A stretch of 64,000 nucleotides of DNA from Phenylobacterium aquaticum. Lineage in GTDB: Bacteria > Pseudomonadota > Alphaproteobacteria > Caulobacterales > Caulobacteraceae. Location of the stretch: the NCBI GenBank assembly GCA_947378305.1, contig CANCJJ010000009.1, positions 1 to 64,000 of the forward strand, read 5' to 3'. Positions within the stretch are counted from its first letter, which is position 1. Each line of letters starts with the position of its first letter. The notes beneath the pieces are model-generated. The model was not told the origin of the DNA. It was given only the letters and a program-made list of their open reading frames with translations, and ran no database searches. Below, piece after piece: positions 7,819-17,063 of the stretch. The position numbers and the translations under genes were made by a program.

Positions 7819-9237
7819 ATGAATTTCATCACCCGCCGCAAGGCGGTGACCGCCCCGGTTCGCCAGCCTGGTGAACATCAGCTCAAGGCAACCCTGAGCT
7901 GGCCCCATCTCGTTGCCCTGGGTGTAGGCGCGATTATCGGTACGGGGATCTATACCCTGACCGGCGTGGGGGCCGGGCTTGCTGGGCCAGGTGTGATCCT
8001 CTCCTTTGCCATTGCCGGTGCCGTCTGCGCCCTTGCCGCCCTTTGCTATGCCGAAATGGCCACCCTCATGCCCCATGCGGGCAGTGCCTATACCTATGCC
8101 TATGCGGGCATGGGGGAACTGATCGGCTGGATCATCGGCTGGAGCCTGATCCTGGAATATACCGTGGTCTGCTCTGCCGTGGCCGTCGGCTGGTCCGGCT
8201 ATGCCCAGGGCTTTCTGGCCAGCCATGGCTGGGGACTTCCGGCCATTCTGGCGGCGGGACCTGGCGGCGATGTCTCCGGCCTGGTCAACCTGCCGGCCGT
8301 CCTGATCACCCTGGCCGTGACCGGCCTGCTCCTGGTGGGAACCCGGGAGAGCGCTACGGTCAATTTCTATCTGGTGATTTTCAAGGTCGTGGCCCTGATC
8401 GCCTTCGTCGCCCTGACCTTGCCCGGGTTTGACGCCAGCCATTTTCACCCCTTCATGCCGTTCGGCTTTGGCGGCCATGAGGACCCCGACGGGACCAAGC
8501 GTGGCGTCATGGCGGCGGCCGCCCTTATCTTCTTTGCCTTCTACGGATTTGACGCGATTTCGACAGCCGCCGAGGAGGCCAAGAATCCCGGCCGAGACCT
8601 GACCATCGGTATTATTGGCTCAATGGTGCTCTGCGCCGTGATCTACATGATTGTGGCCGCTGCTGCCCTTGGGGCCTCGCCCTTCGATGTCTTTTCCAAA
8701 AGCAGCGAGCCCCTGGCCTTTATTCTCCGCGACCGGCACCATCCCCTAGCCGCCGCCCTGATTGCGGGGGCTGCGGTCGTGGCCCTGCCCACGGTCATCA
8801 TGGCCTTCATGTTTGGCCAGAGCCGGGTGTTTTTTGCCATGTCCCGGGACGGATTGCTGCCCCGTGGCCTGTCCAGGGTTTCCCCTCGGGGGGTCCCGGT
8901 GGTGGTGACCGTCTTTACCGGCCTGTTTGCCGCCATCATGGCGGGTATCTTGCCACTCAAGCTCATTGCCGAGGTGGCGAATGCCGGAACCCTGGCCGCC
9001 TTTATCGCCACGGCGGTGGCCATGCTGGTGCTGCGGCGCACCCACCCGGACCTTCCCCGGCCATTTCGGACACCGCTCGGCTGGCTGGTTGGACCCCTGG
9101 CCGTCCTGGGCTGTGTCTATCTGTTCTGGAGCCTGCCCACCCTGACCAAGATGCTGTTCTTCGCCTGGAATGGCGTGGGGCTGGTCGTCTATCTCGTCTA
9201 TGGTCGTAACCGTAGCCGTCTCGCAACCCCGGCCTAG
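7819..9237 (+). CDS. APC-family amino acid permease
   Basis: This 472-residue inner-membrane protein has a dozen or more hydrophobic segments. The first contains the APC signature GAIIGTGIYTLTG (37-49), and FFAFYGFDAISTAAEEAKNP is the conserved segment of the cationic amino acid transporter branch. It likely imports amino acids by proton symport. ATG 7819 was chosen because homology starts there; the frame extends upstream but that part overlaps the divergent DUF885 gene. The stop TAG shares the tetranucleotide CTAG (9234-9237) with the stop of btuD on the other strand. Confidence 0.88.
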   Translation: MNFITRRKAVTAPVRQPGEHQLKATLSWPHLVALGVGAIIGTGIYTLTGVGAGLAGPGVILSFAIAGAVCALAALCYAEMATLMPHAGSAYTYAYAGMGELIGWIIGWSLILEYTVVCSAVAVGWSGYAQGFLASHGWGLPAILAAGPGGDVSGLVNLPAVLITLAVTGLLLVGTRESATVNFYLVIFKVVALIAFVALTLPGFDASHFHPFMPFGFGGHEDPDGTKRGVMAAAALIFFAFYGFDAISTAAEEAKNPGRDLTIGIIGSMVLCAVIYMIVAAAALGASPFDVFSKSSEPLAFILRDRHHPLAAALIAGAAVVALPTVIMAFMFGQSRVFFAMSRDGLLPRGLSRVSPRGVPVVVTVFTGLFAAIMAGILPLKLIAEVANAGTLAAFIATAVAMLVLRRTHPDLPRPFRTPLGWLVGPLAVLGCVYLFWSLPTLTKMLFFAWNGVGLVVYLVYGRNRSRLATPA

Positions 9238-10007
9238 CTGCGTCCCAGAATGTCGAGGATCGGGCCGCCGGGGCCATTGATAAGAGCGGCCTCGATCCCA
9301 TAGGCTTCGGCCAAATGGTCAGACGTCAGGACCTCAGCCGGGCTCCCTTCGGTCAGACACCGCCCGGCCTTGAGCAGGATAATCCGGTCCGCCAGCCGGG
9401 CCGCCAGGGTCAGGTCGTGGAGGGTGACGACAATCCCGCAACCTTCGCGCTTGGCAAGGGTTCGCAGCAAGTTGACGCTATCCAGCTGGTAGCCCGGATC
9501 GAGCCCGGTGAGGGGCTCATCGGCCAGGAGCCAGTCAGGCATCCCGACAAGCGCCCGGGCCAACAGGATCCGCGCCCGCTCCCCGCCCGAGAGTGCGGAG
9601 ACATCACGCTCGGCCAGACCTTCTGTCCCCGTCTGGCGCATGGCCAGGTCGATGGCATTTGCATCCTCCGCCGACAAGCCCCGGGCACCGATGAAGGGAA
9701 TCCGCCCCAGGCCCACCAGGATTCGCGCCTCTAGGGGCCAGGCGATCTCCGGGGTTTGCGGCATGAAGGCAATCTTCCGGGCCCTTTCGGCAGGGGGAAG
9801 GCCCATGACGGGCTGGCCTTCAAGCCAGACCTCGCCGTGATCGGGTCTGCGCAGGCCGCCAAGGCAGGCAAGCAGGGTCGACTTCCCCGCCCCGTTCGGC
9901 CCGAGAATGACTGTGACCTCGCCCGGACGCAGGCTCAGGGACACGGCCTCCAGGGCCAGACGCGCGCCCAGTTTGACGGTCAGATTGCGACCCTCCAAAA
10001 CCTTCAT
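9234..10007 (-). CDS. btuD: Cobalamin ABC transporter ATPase
   Basis: The product is a 257-residue ABC ATPase with Walker A GPNGAGKST (36-44), signature LSGGERARILLARAL (139-153), Walker B WLLADEP (159-165) and switch His197. It powers import through the BtuC permease. Start ATG 10007 forms an ATGA overlap with the btuC stop, implying translational coupling. FecE/HmuV ATPases are close relatives, so the cobalamin assignment depends on the riboswitch and BtuB at the head of the operon. The frame stays open far upstream of this ATG through btuC, but that part has no protein homology. Confidence 0.88.
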   Translation of the reverse strand: MKVLEGRNLTVKLGARLALEAVSLSLRPGEVTVILGPNGAGKSTLLACLGGLRRPDHGEVWLEGQPVMGLPPAERARKIAFMPQTPEIAWPLEARILVGLGRIPFIGARGLSAEDANAIDLAMRQTGTEGLAERDVSALSGGERARILLARALVGMPDWLLADEPLTGLDPGYQLDSVNLLRTLAKREGCGIVVTLHDLTLAARLADRIILLKAGRCLTEGSPAEVLTSDHLAEAYGIEAALINGPGGPILDILGRS

Positions 10008-10978
10008 GCCAGCCTCCGTCGCAGGGAGATCAGCAGGGTCAGGAAGAAGGGTGCCCCCAGCAGGGCCATGGCCACACCCAGCTTGATTTCTGCCTCTGCG
10101 GGGATCAGGCGGACCAGGACATCCCCGGCCAGGACAAGTACGGCACCGCCGAGGGCTGCGGGCATGAGCAGACCTGAGGGCCGCGCGCCCACCCACGGGC
10201 GCAGCAGGTGCGGGACCACCAGCCCGACAAAGCCGATGACACCGGTCACGGCCACGGCGGCCCCGGTCGAGAGCGCGACGCCCAAGGCCAGCCAGAGCCG
10301 GGTCCGGGAGAGATTGATTCCCAGGGACCTCGCCCCGGTCTCGCCGAGGGTCAGGGCGTCCAGCGCCCGTCCGGTGAGGCCCACGAGGCCACAGCCTGCC
10401 ATCATGAAGGGGAGGGCGAAGGCCAGATCGGCCAGGCTGCGATCCACCAGTGATCCCATGAGCCAGTCCATGATTTCGCCCGCGGCCCAGGGGTTCGGGG
10501 CCAGCGACATGACCAGGGCCACGCCTGCCCCGGCAAGGGTGTTCAGGATTACACCGGCGAGGACGAAGGTGACCATGGAGGTGCCGGTCCCGGCCAGCAT
10601 CAACAGCATAACCACCCCGATCAGGGCGCCTGCCATAGCGGCCGTGGGCAGAAAAGCGGCCCCTGCCAGACCGAGCGAGAGGGCCGTGACTGCGCCGAGG
10701 GCTGCCATGGCCGATACGCCCAGCACGCCCGGGTCGGCCAAGGGATTGCGCGTATAGCCCTGCAGGGCGGCACCGGTCAGTCCCAGGGTGGCTCCCACCG
10801 CCATGGCCAGCAGGGTACGGGGCAGGCGCAACTGGAAAAGAATTCCCCAGAGCGGGTCTGTGGGCGATCCGAACCAAAGCGGGAAGGGAACCCAGACCTT
10901 GCCCGCGCACAGGCTTGCCAGGGCCAGGAGGATCAGGGCCAGGGTCAGGCCGATCAGGGTCATTTGCCGACGGGTCAT
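10004..10978 (-). CDS. btuC: Cobalamin ABC transporter permease (FecCD/BtuC family)
   Basis: This 324-residue protein is hydrophobic throughout, with about nine to ten membrane segments, and shows FecCD-family text such as LRLPRTLLAMAVGATLGLTGAALQGYTRNPLADPGVLGVSA and GFVGLVVPHLLRPWVG in shorter conserved blocks. As a dimer it forms the inner-membrane channel for cobalamin. It overlaps btuF by four bases upstream and btuD by four bases downstream, so the three are one translationally coupled unit. Iron-siderophore permeases are the family alternative; the operon context favours cobalamin. Confidence 0.88.
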   Translation of the reverse strand: MTRRQMTLIGLTLALILLALASLCAGKVWVPFPLWFGSPTDPLWGILFQLRLPRTLLAMAVGATLGLTGAALQGYTRNPLADPGVLGVSAMAALGAVTALSLGLAGAAFLPTAAMAGALIGVVMLLMLAGTGTSMVTFVLAGVILNTLAGAGVALVMSLAPNPWAAGEIMDWLMGSLVDRSLADLAFALPFMMAGCGLVGLTGRALDALTLGETGARSLGINLSRTRLWLALGVALSTGAAVAVTGVIGFVGLVVPHLLRPWVGARPSGLLMPAALGGAVLVLAGDVLVRLIPAEAEIKLGVAMALLGAPFFLTLLISLRRRLA

Positions 10979-11826
10979 GCCAGGCCTGCCGGGAGGGTGT
11001 TGCGAATCCGGGCCAGCCGTTCAGCGGTCATGATCAGCGTCGGGCCCGCACAGTTCAGCAGGGCTTGAGGAAAATCGGCGCGGAGCATGCGTCCTTTCAG
11101 GACCTCCAGGGCCGGGTGATCGAGGTGGTGGGCTGCCAGGCTCCGGGCCCGGTCCTGCGGGGTTCCAGTCAGCAAGACCTGGGGCGGATTTGCCAGAATC
11201 TGTTCCAGCTCGACCTTTTGCCAGCTTCTTGTGCCGTAGTGCGGGGCCATGTTCTCAAAGCCTGTTTTCTGAAGCATCTCATCAGCAAGTGTGCCTGACC
11301 CGGGAGAAAATCCGCCCGATTGCAGGATCAGGGCCTTGACCGGAGGGTGTCCTGGCGGGGGTGCGGCGGCGGCCAGGGCGGCCTCAATCCGGTAGACCAG
11401 GGCCGCGCCACGATCGGGCTGGTGGAGCAGACGGGCAAGGTGGCGAATCTGGTCGAGGCTGGCGGCCACGGAGGGTGGCAGTCCGAACAAGGCCAGGGGA
11501 ATGGCCTGACGAGCCAGGGCCTTGCGCGTGCTGGAGGGCGTAAATGTGCTGGCCAGGACCAGGTCGGGGCGTAATAGCAGGACTTCCTCTGCTGTTTCCC
11601 AGGTTTGGGGCAGGGACCAGGCGACCGGGGCGGGAATCGTGCTTTCCGGACTGCGGGCAAGATGGCTAAGGGCAGCAATTTGCTGGCGATCTGCCAGATC
11701 CAGCAGGATCGCGTCCAGGCAGGGGTTCAAGGAAACCACCCGCCGGGGGGCAGGTCCCGGCCCCTTGCCCAGGGCAAGTCCTATGCCTGCGCTTAAGGCT
11801 GATCTCCGGGTCAGATCCATGGCCAT
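10975..11826 (-). CDS. btuF: Periplasmic cobalamin-binding protein with Tat-like signal
   Basis: The protein has a helical-backbone periplasmic-binding fold of the BtuF/FecB class: RRVVSLNPCLDAILLDL opens the N-lobe and LRPDLVLASTF is the second strand. The start ATG 11826 lies four bases after the btuB stop; a second ATG is at 11820. The leader MAMDLTRRSALSAGIGLALG has a twin-arginine pattern without a long hydrophobic core, so Tat export is inferred. It captures cobalamin released by BtuB and hands it to BtuCD. At 283 residues it is of normal length. Confidence 0.82.
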   Translation of the reverse strand: MAMDLTRRSALSAGIGLALGKGPGPAPRRVVSLNPCLDAILLDLADRQQIAALSHLARSPESTIPAPVAWSLPQTWETAEEVLLLRPDLVLASTFTPSSTRKALARQAIPLALFGLPPSVAASLDQIRHLARLLHQPDRGAALVYRIEAALAAAAPPPGHPPVKALILQSGGFSPGSGTLADEMLQKTGFENMAPHYGTRSWQKVELEQILANPPQVLLTGTPQDRARSLAAHHLDHPALEVLKGRMLRADFPQALLNCAGPTLIMTAERLARIRNTLPAGLA

Positions 11827-11830
11827 GCCC

Positions 11831-13765
11831 CTAGAATCCCGCGCGGACGCCGACATAGAATTCGCGACCAGGGGCACCATAATTGGCAACAGACTCGTAG
11901 GAAACGCCCATAAGATTCTCGATCCGGCCATAGAGCTCGACCCGGTCGTTCAGTTGGCGGGAAAGGCGTAGGTCCATGAGGCTATAGGCCTTCAGTCGGC
12001 GGGTATTTCCGGCATCATCGAAGCTCTCGCCGACATAGCGCAGACCAAGTCCGGCCTCCAGCTTTCCGGGAAGGCTATGGCTGAGGGTCAGGTTCGCCAT
12101 GTGCTCGGGCCGCCGGGCCAGGGCGTGATCATAGTCCTCGCCGGGCGTTGCATTGCGCGCCTGCGTCCAGGTGTAATTTGCCGTGATCCCGGTTCCGGCG
12201 GCATGTGCCTCGCCGGTCAGTTCGAGGCCCCGGGTCCGGGTCTGGTTGGTATTGCTGTAATAGCCATAGCGGTAATTGCCCCCCGGCGCGCAGAGGGCCG
12301 TTTTCGAGGTATAGGCACAGGAGACGAAATCGATCTGGTTTCGCGCCGAGCGCTGGAACCAGGTGGCGCTCAGTCGGGTGTCGAGGCGGTCGATGCGCTG
12401 TTCGATCCCCGCGTCCCAGCCCGTGGCGGTCTCTGGCTCCAGGCTGCGGTTGCCGTATTCGCTGTAGAGTTGATAGAGGCTCGGGGCCTTGAAACCCTGC
12501 CCCAGACTGGCACGGACAAAGGTATGTCCCTGACCGGGTCGCCAGACGATTGCGGCCTGACCCAGGTCTGCCGAGCCAAAGGTTTCATGGCGGTCTCGCC
12601 GTCCCCCAAGGGTCAGGGTCAGGTCCGGGGCAGGGTCGCCCACCAGATTCAGATAGAGCCCGTCCAGACGCACATGGGCGCGGGTTTCGGCTGGATTCGG
12701 GTCCCAGGCGCTGGGGGCCAGGGTGCGAAGGCTGGAGCGTTCGGTTTCAGCTCCAAAGGTGGCCTGCCAATGGCGAGGTAGATCGACCACCCCCTGATAT
12801 TCCCACCTCTGCACCTGCCCCTGGGCCTTGAAGGTCAGGGCGAGGTTCCCCTGGTCTGGATCAAGGTATTTCCGGTCCGTATCCGTCACGGCAAGAGCCA
12901 GCCGGTTTTTCAGTCGCCCCCCGGCCAGCGCGAAATTCCAGCCGACATAACCGAACCCTTCCGTCGTCTTGCCGAACTCCCGGTCGTCGGCGAAGTTATA
13001 GGCAGGGGCCGGAAAGCCATCATAGGCGCTGCGGCTGTGGGTCCAGCTGGCGCGGAGGTCCAGGCTTGAGACCGCCCCCAGGCTCAGTCGCGCCCGTCCG
13101 CTGAGGTGCCGGTTTTGATAACCGTCGGCCTCGGTCCCGCCCCGAAAGCTCGACACGCCGTCTGTGGCATAGGTGCTGCCCGCCAACCGCCAGCTCACCG
13201 GCCCGGTCAGGCCGCCGAGGCCAGCATTCACCCCGTGCGTCCGTTCGGACCCGGCTTCAAGGCGAAGGCTGGCTTCGAGATCGGCCAGGGGCTCAGGCGT
13301 CGAAATATTGACCACTCCCCCCAGGGCCTGGCTTCCCCAAAGGGTGGACTGAACCCCGCGCAGAACCTCAATCCGGGCCAGATCGCCGGCCAGCAGATTG
13401 GCGCTGTTGAAACCTGCGCCCGTCAGGGAGGGATCGTTCACCCGCACCCCGTCAATGACCACCAGGGTCTGGTCAGATTCCGCCCCACGGATTCGCACGG
13501 CCGTCGCACCGCCGACCCCCCCGGCCCGGCTTACCCCCACGCCCGGGATGCGCTGCAAAATATCCGAAACAATAACGGCCTGCTGGGTTCGAAGGTCTTC
13601 GGCGGTCAGGACGCTGACCGGTTGGCCGATCCGTTCCGGGACCTGTGGACCCCGATTGGCCACGACGATGACCTCCTGGACGGCAGGCCCCGGGGCCGCA
13701 GCCAGGGCGGGATGAGCCGAGGCAGATGTGGCCAAAACAAGGGCCAGTGGGCAGAAATATTTCAT
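11831..13765 (-). CDS. btuB: TonB-dependent vitamin B12 receptor
   Basis: This 644-residue outer-membrane receptor starts at ATG 13765, where a signal peptide begins (MKYFCPLALVLATSASA). The TonB box EVIVVA lies at 31-36. The plug carries VRIRGAESDQTLVVIDGVRVND and RIEVLRGVQSTLWGSQALGGVVNI in conserved blocks. Its length and plug match BtuB (about 600 residues), shorter than most receptors for siderophores. It is the first gene of an operon with btuF, btuC and btuD, behind a cobalamin riboswitch, so expression should fall when cobalamin is plentiful. The open frame extends upstream of ATG 13765 but only into the riboswitch leader. Confidence 0.92.
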   Translation of the reverse strand: MKYFCPLALVLATSASAHPALAAAPGPAVQEVIVVANRGPQVPERIGQPVSVLTAEDLRTQQAVIVSDILQRIPGVGVSRAGGVGGATAVRIRGAESDQTLVVIDGVRVNDPSLTGAGFNSANLLAGDLARIEVLRGVQSTLWGSQALGGVVNISTPEPLADLEASLRLEAGSERTHGVNAGLGGLTGPVSWRLAGSTYATDGVSSFRGGTEADGYQNRHLSGRARLSLGAVSSLDLRASWTHSRSAYDGFPAPAYNFADDREFGKTTEGFGYVGWNFALAGGRLKNRLALAVTDTDRKYLDPDQGNLALTFKAQGQVQRWEYQGVVDLPRHWQATFGAETERSSLRTLAPSAWDPNPAETRAHVRLDGLYLNLVGDPAPDLTLTLGGRRDRHETFGSADLGQAAIVWRPGQGHTFVRASLGQGFKAPSLYQLYSEYGNRSLEPETATGWDAGIEQRIDRLDTRLSATWFQRSARNQIDFVSCAYTSKTALCAPGGNYRYGYYSNTNQTRTRGLELTGEAHAAGTGITANYTWTQARNATPGEDYDHALARRPEHMANLTLSHSLPGKLEAGLGLRYVGESFDDAGNTRRLKAYSLMDLRLSRQLNDRVELYGRIENLMGVSYESVANYGAPGREFYVGVRAGF

Positions 13766-13942
13766 TCGGGTTCCCCCAGACGCGCAGACGACAACAGGCC
13801 GTGGCAGTCGTGAGGTCCGGAGGGGAGGGGGTCTTGGCCCACGCCCTTCCAGCCCGCGCCTGCGCACGGTCCAAGCGGACATCGCCTTCGGGTAAACCCG
13901 TTCGCTCGGCACACCCCGTCCGGACGAAAGACGATTACGACA

Positions 13943-14130
13943 GGCAGGTCTCCTGGCTCACGGGTCGACACCCCTTGCACGCCGCCTTCCCAGGTCCTGA
14001 CCCCTTGCAAGGTCCTTCCCCAGTGGCATGTGGCGCGCGGGCTCACCGCTTACAGTTGCGGGGGCAGCCCGGGTCTTGCACCCGAGTTCCCTTTTCATCC
14101 CCCTCGCGGGGGAACCTGTCGCCCGACCCG
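13943..14130 (-). ncRNA. Cobalamin riboswitch (adenosylcobalamin-sensing leader)
   Basis: Read on the minus strand, the 492-bp gap between btuB and the divergent acyl-CoA dehydrogenase holds the conserved riboswitch blocks in order: GCAACTGTAAGCGG near 14062-14046, the B12 box GCCACTGG (14027-14020), then GTGAGCCAGGAGACCTGCC ending at 13943. Binding of cobalamin is known to reduce expression of the downstream genes. About 180 bases separate the aptamer from the btuB start; I cannot see a clear U-rich terminator there, so control of translation or an unusual platform is possible. Confidence 0.93.
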
Positions 14131-14256
14131 GATAGGCGGTGTGGGGGGCGCGGTCAATTGCGGGGGGGAAATCCCGTGACTTTCCAGTTGCAGAACCGGC
14201 CCAGACTGCGCATTGCAAAACCCGCCGATCTGCAAATTTTTCGGGAGACCCTTGTC

Positions 14257-15996
14257 ATGACCTATCGTGCGCCGCTGAACAGCCTGTCGCTGGCCCTGAA
14301 GGTTGCCGGTCACCCCGCGCTTCTGGGACATGGCTTTTCCGATCTGGATGAGGACACCGTCAAGGCGGTGCTGGAGTCCGCCGCCGCCTTTGCCGAAAAT
14401 GAAATCGCCCCCCTGAACCGTCAGGGGGACAAGGTCGGCGCAAAATTCGAAAACGGCGTGGTTCGGGCCGCGCCTGGATTTGCTGCCGCCTACAAGGAAT
14501 TTGTCGCCCAGGGCTGGAATTCCCTGGCTGCAGACCCGGCGTTTGGTGGCCAGGGCCTGTCCAAGGCCATGGAACTGGCCGTCTTCGAAATGATCCATTC
14601 TGCCAATATGGCCTTCGGCCTCTGCCCCATGCTGACCCAGGGTGCCGTCGAGGCCCTGACCCTGCATGGAAACGAGCGCCAGAAGCGTCTGGTCCTGCCG
14701 CGCCTGGTCTCCGGGGAATGGACCGGGACCATGAACCTGACCGAGCCCCAGTCCGGGTCTGATCTGGCGGGGGTGACCACCCGGGCAGAGCCCGATGGCG
14801 CAGGCGGCTACAAGCTCTACGGCCAGAAGATCTTCATTACCTGGGGCGATCATGATGCAGCGGACAATATCTGCCACCTCGTCCTGGCCCGCACCCCCGA
14901 TGCCCCGCCCGGTGTGAAGGGTATCAGCCTGTTCCTGGCCACCAAGCGTCTGGTCGATGATGCGGGAAATCTTGGCCCGGCCAATCAACTTCGGGCGGGG
15001 TCCATCGAACACAAGCTGGGCATCCACGGCTCGCCCACCTGCGTGATGTTGTTCGAAGGCGCCCAGGCCGAGCTGGTCGGGGAGCTGAACAACGGCATTG
15101 CCCACATGTTCGTCATGATGAATGCCGCCCGGCTGCAGGTTGGGGTCGAAGGTGTCGCCATTGCCGAACGCGCCCTGCAACAGGCTCTGGCCTATGCCCA
15201 GGATCGCAAGCAGGGCCGGACCCTTTGGGGTGGGGAAACCATCTATGGTCACCCAGATATTCGCCGCATGCTCACCCTCATGCGCGCCAAGATCGAAGCC
15301 GCGCGGTCCATCTGCCTGACGACGGGCGTCCTCGCTGACCTGGCCCGGCTGGCCCCGACGGAAGCGGCCCGTGACCTGGCCCGGGACCGCCAGGCCCTGC
15401 TGGTGCCGATTGCCAAGGCCTGGTCGACGGACATTGGCGTCGAGGTGGCCTCCCTGGGGGTGCAGGTCCACGGTGGCATGGGGTTTGTCGAGGATACCGG
15501 GGCGGCCCAGCACTATCGCGACGCCCGCATTGCCCCGATCTATGAGGGCACCAACGGCATTCAGGCCATGGATCTGGCCGGTCGGAAACTCTCCCTGCAA
15601 GGTGGCGCGATCATGCCCGGCTTCTGTGATGACATGGCCTCGACCCTGCCCCGGATTGCCGCCCACGCCGGACTGTCGGACGTGGCCGCGCGCCTTGAGA
15701 CGGGGCTCCATGTCCTGCGGACAGCCACAGACTGGATGCTGACCCACAAGGGGGCGGACGCCCTCAGCGGGGCGACGCTTTACCTGCGGCTGGCGGGTGA
15801 AGTCATTGGCGGCTGGATGCTGGCCTTGCAGGCCCTGGAGGTCTCCGGGGCTGAGGATGACTGGTCGATGTCCCGGGCGACCCTGGCGCGGATCTATGCC
15901 TCCCAGGTGCTGGTCCTGGCTCCCGGCCTGGCGACCGCTGTCATGGAAGGCGGAAGCGACCTCGAAAGCCTGGGCGCGGACATGCTGGCGGGTTAG
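14257..15996 (+). CDS. Acyl-CoA dehydrogenase (large, FadE-like)
   Basis: This 579-residue flavoenzyme oxidises acyl-CoA to trans-2-enoyl-CoA in beta-oxidation. The FAD/substrate motif LTEPQSGSDLAG is at 161-172, ITWGDHD at 194-200, and the catalytic glutamate is E430 in PIYEGTNGIQAMDLAGRK. A C-terminal domain of about 140 residues marks it as the long type common in proteobacteria. ATG 14257 follows GGGAGA at a suitable distance. It is divergent from the btu operon, and its stop overlaps the stop of the convergent CrtC/AttH-like gene by four bases. Confidence 0.93.
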   Translation: MTYRAPLNSLSLALKVAGHPALLGHGFSDLDEDTVKAVLESAAAFAENEIAPLNRQGDKVGAKFENGVVRAAPGFAAAYKEFVAQGWNSLAADPAFGGQGLSKAMELAVFEMIHSANMAFGLCPMLTQGAVEALTLHGNERQKRLVLPRLVSGEWTGTMNLTEPQSGSDLAGVTTRAEPDGAGGYKLYGQKIFITWGDHDAADNICHLVLARTPDAPPGVKGISLFLATKRLVDDAGNLGPANQLRAGSIEHKLGIHGSPTCVMLFEGAQAELVGELNNGIAHMFVMMNAARLQVGVEGVAIAERALQQALAYAQDRKQGRTLWGGETIYGHPDIRRMLTLMRAKIEAARSICLTTGVLADLARLAPTEAARDLARDRQALLVPIAKAWSTDIGVEVASLGVQVHGGMGFVEDTGAAQHYRDARIAPIYEGTNGIQAMDLAGRKLSLQGGAIMPGFCDDMASTLPRIAAHAGLSDVAARLETGLHVLRTATDWMLTHKGADALSGATLYLRLAGEVIGGWMLALQALEVSGAEDDWSMSRATLARIYASQVLVLAPGLATAVMEGGSDLESLGADMLAG

Positions 15997-17063
15997 AGGC
16001 TCAAGGGCGTCAGATATCCCGTCAGCTCCAGGAAGCCTCGACCGCCCTCGGTACGAACCGCCCCTTCCCAATAGACCGGCCCGCCGCCGCGCCGACTGTC
16101 TAGCTCGGAATCTGCCATAAGGGGTTTGAGGGTCCATTGCCTTGGCCCGCCGGGGGTCTTGATGGTCAGGCTGCGTTCAACTGGATAGTCCGTCCCGGTC
16201 CGGGGGGAATGCCAGGTTCTACGGGTGGCAAAGGCGACGTCCCCGGGGCCGAGAACGGTGGTCTGTCCCGTGGACGTGCGCAGGGACCCGCCGGCCCAGA
16301 CGGGGGCTCCGGACTTGTCCCGCACCTGAAAGGCCGTCAGGGCACTGCCATCGTCGAGATTGAGGCCCACCCAGTCCCAGCCCACCGCCCGGGGATCCAG
16401 CAGGGTGGATGACCACTCCCGGTCCAGCCAGGCCTCTCCGGTGACGGGAACCCGCTTTCCGCCCTGGGTAATGGTGCCCGTCACTCGCAGGTGGGGAAGG
16501 GTGAAATAATAGCTGGCCTGTTCCGGCTTCGGCCCCTTCTGGCTATAACCGGCTAGGCCTTGCCTGAGGACGGGCTGGGTGGGGTCAAGGGTCAGGTCGA
16601 GGTCGAAGTCCGAACTCCTGACCCGGGTCTTGAAGGTCCCGGAGGCCTCCCGGTTCAGGCTCCAGTCATCCAGAACAATCGCGGTGTCTGTCATTGCGGC
16701 CTCTGCCAGGCCAAACCCCTGACGACTGATCCTCTGGTCATGCACCAAGTGCCCTATGGCAGGGTCCGACAGGGCGGCGTGGGCAAACAGGATCTGTTGC
16801 GGGGCAAATCGACTGGGGTTTTCCGCCCCGAGGCCTGTCCGCGAGCGGAAGAAGGTGACCTGGACCCCGAGGTCCCGGCCGTCCTGGGTCTTCAGCCAGC
16901 CGGTGACATACCACCACTCGGTGCGGAAGGCCGGATGGGCTCCATGGTCCCTGGGGAATGTGAAGGTGGGGCGGGGCTCGACCTTCGGAAAGGTCACAGG
17001 GGCGGCTCCAGCCAGAAATACGGCGGCCAGCAGGACCAGCAGGGGCTTGTGAAAATGTCGCAT
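15993..17063 (-). CDS. Secreted CrtC/AttH-like lipocalin-type protein
   Basis: The 356-residue protein starts with a signal peptide (MRHFHKPLLVLLAAVFLAGA) and has the hallmark EWWYVTGWL of the hydroxyneurosporene synthase/AttH superfamily, a double lipocalin-like beta-barrel. Further conserved blocks are GEAWLDREWSS and GWDWVGLNLDDGSALTAF. Members are often encoded beside an ABC transporter of FtsX type, as here, and are thought to handle an exported hydrophobic compound. It overlaps the permease gene at a TAATG junction, implying coupling. No carotenoid genes are nearby, so true CrtC hydratase activity is unlikely. Confidence 0.82.
   Translation of the reverse strand: MRHFHKPLLVLLAAVFLAGAAPVTFPKVEPRPTFTFPRDHGAHPAFRTEWWYVTGWLKTQDGRDLGVQVTFFRSRTGLGAENPSRFAPQQILFAHAALSDPAIGHLVHDQRISRQGFGLAEAAMTDTAIVLDDWSLNREASGTFKTRVRSSDFDLDLTLDPTQPVLRQGLAGYSQKGPKPEQASYYFTLPHLRVTGTITQGGKRVPVTGEAWLDREWSSTLLDPRAVGWDWVGLNLDDGSALTAFQVRDKSGAPVWAGGSLRTSTGQTTVLGPGDVAFATRRTWHSPRTGTDYPVERSLTIKTPGGPRQWTLKPLMADSELDSRRGGGPVYWEGAVRTEGGRGFLELTGYLTPLSL

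Noticed and set aside
10008..10910. A long minus-strand open frame continuous with btuD and running through btuC
   Set aside because: It is in another frame of btuC and has no protein-like motifs; high GC keeps stops rare. btuC itself is clearly coding.
13766..13912. N-terminal extension of the BtuB frame to 13912
   Set aside because: It would place the signal peptide 49 residues inside the protein and lies in the riboswitch leader.
13726..14256. Extension of the acyl-CoA dehydrogenase frame upstream to 13726
   Set aside because: The extra residues overlap the riboswitch and have no homology; ATG 14257 has a good ribosome site.
14095..16137. 680-codon minus-strand frame opposite the acyl-CoA dehydrogenase
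   Set aside because: Shadow of the dehydrogenase, rich in Gly/Gln/His as expected for an antisense frame of a high-GC gene.
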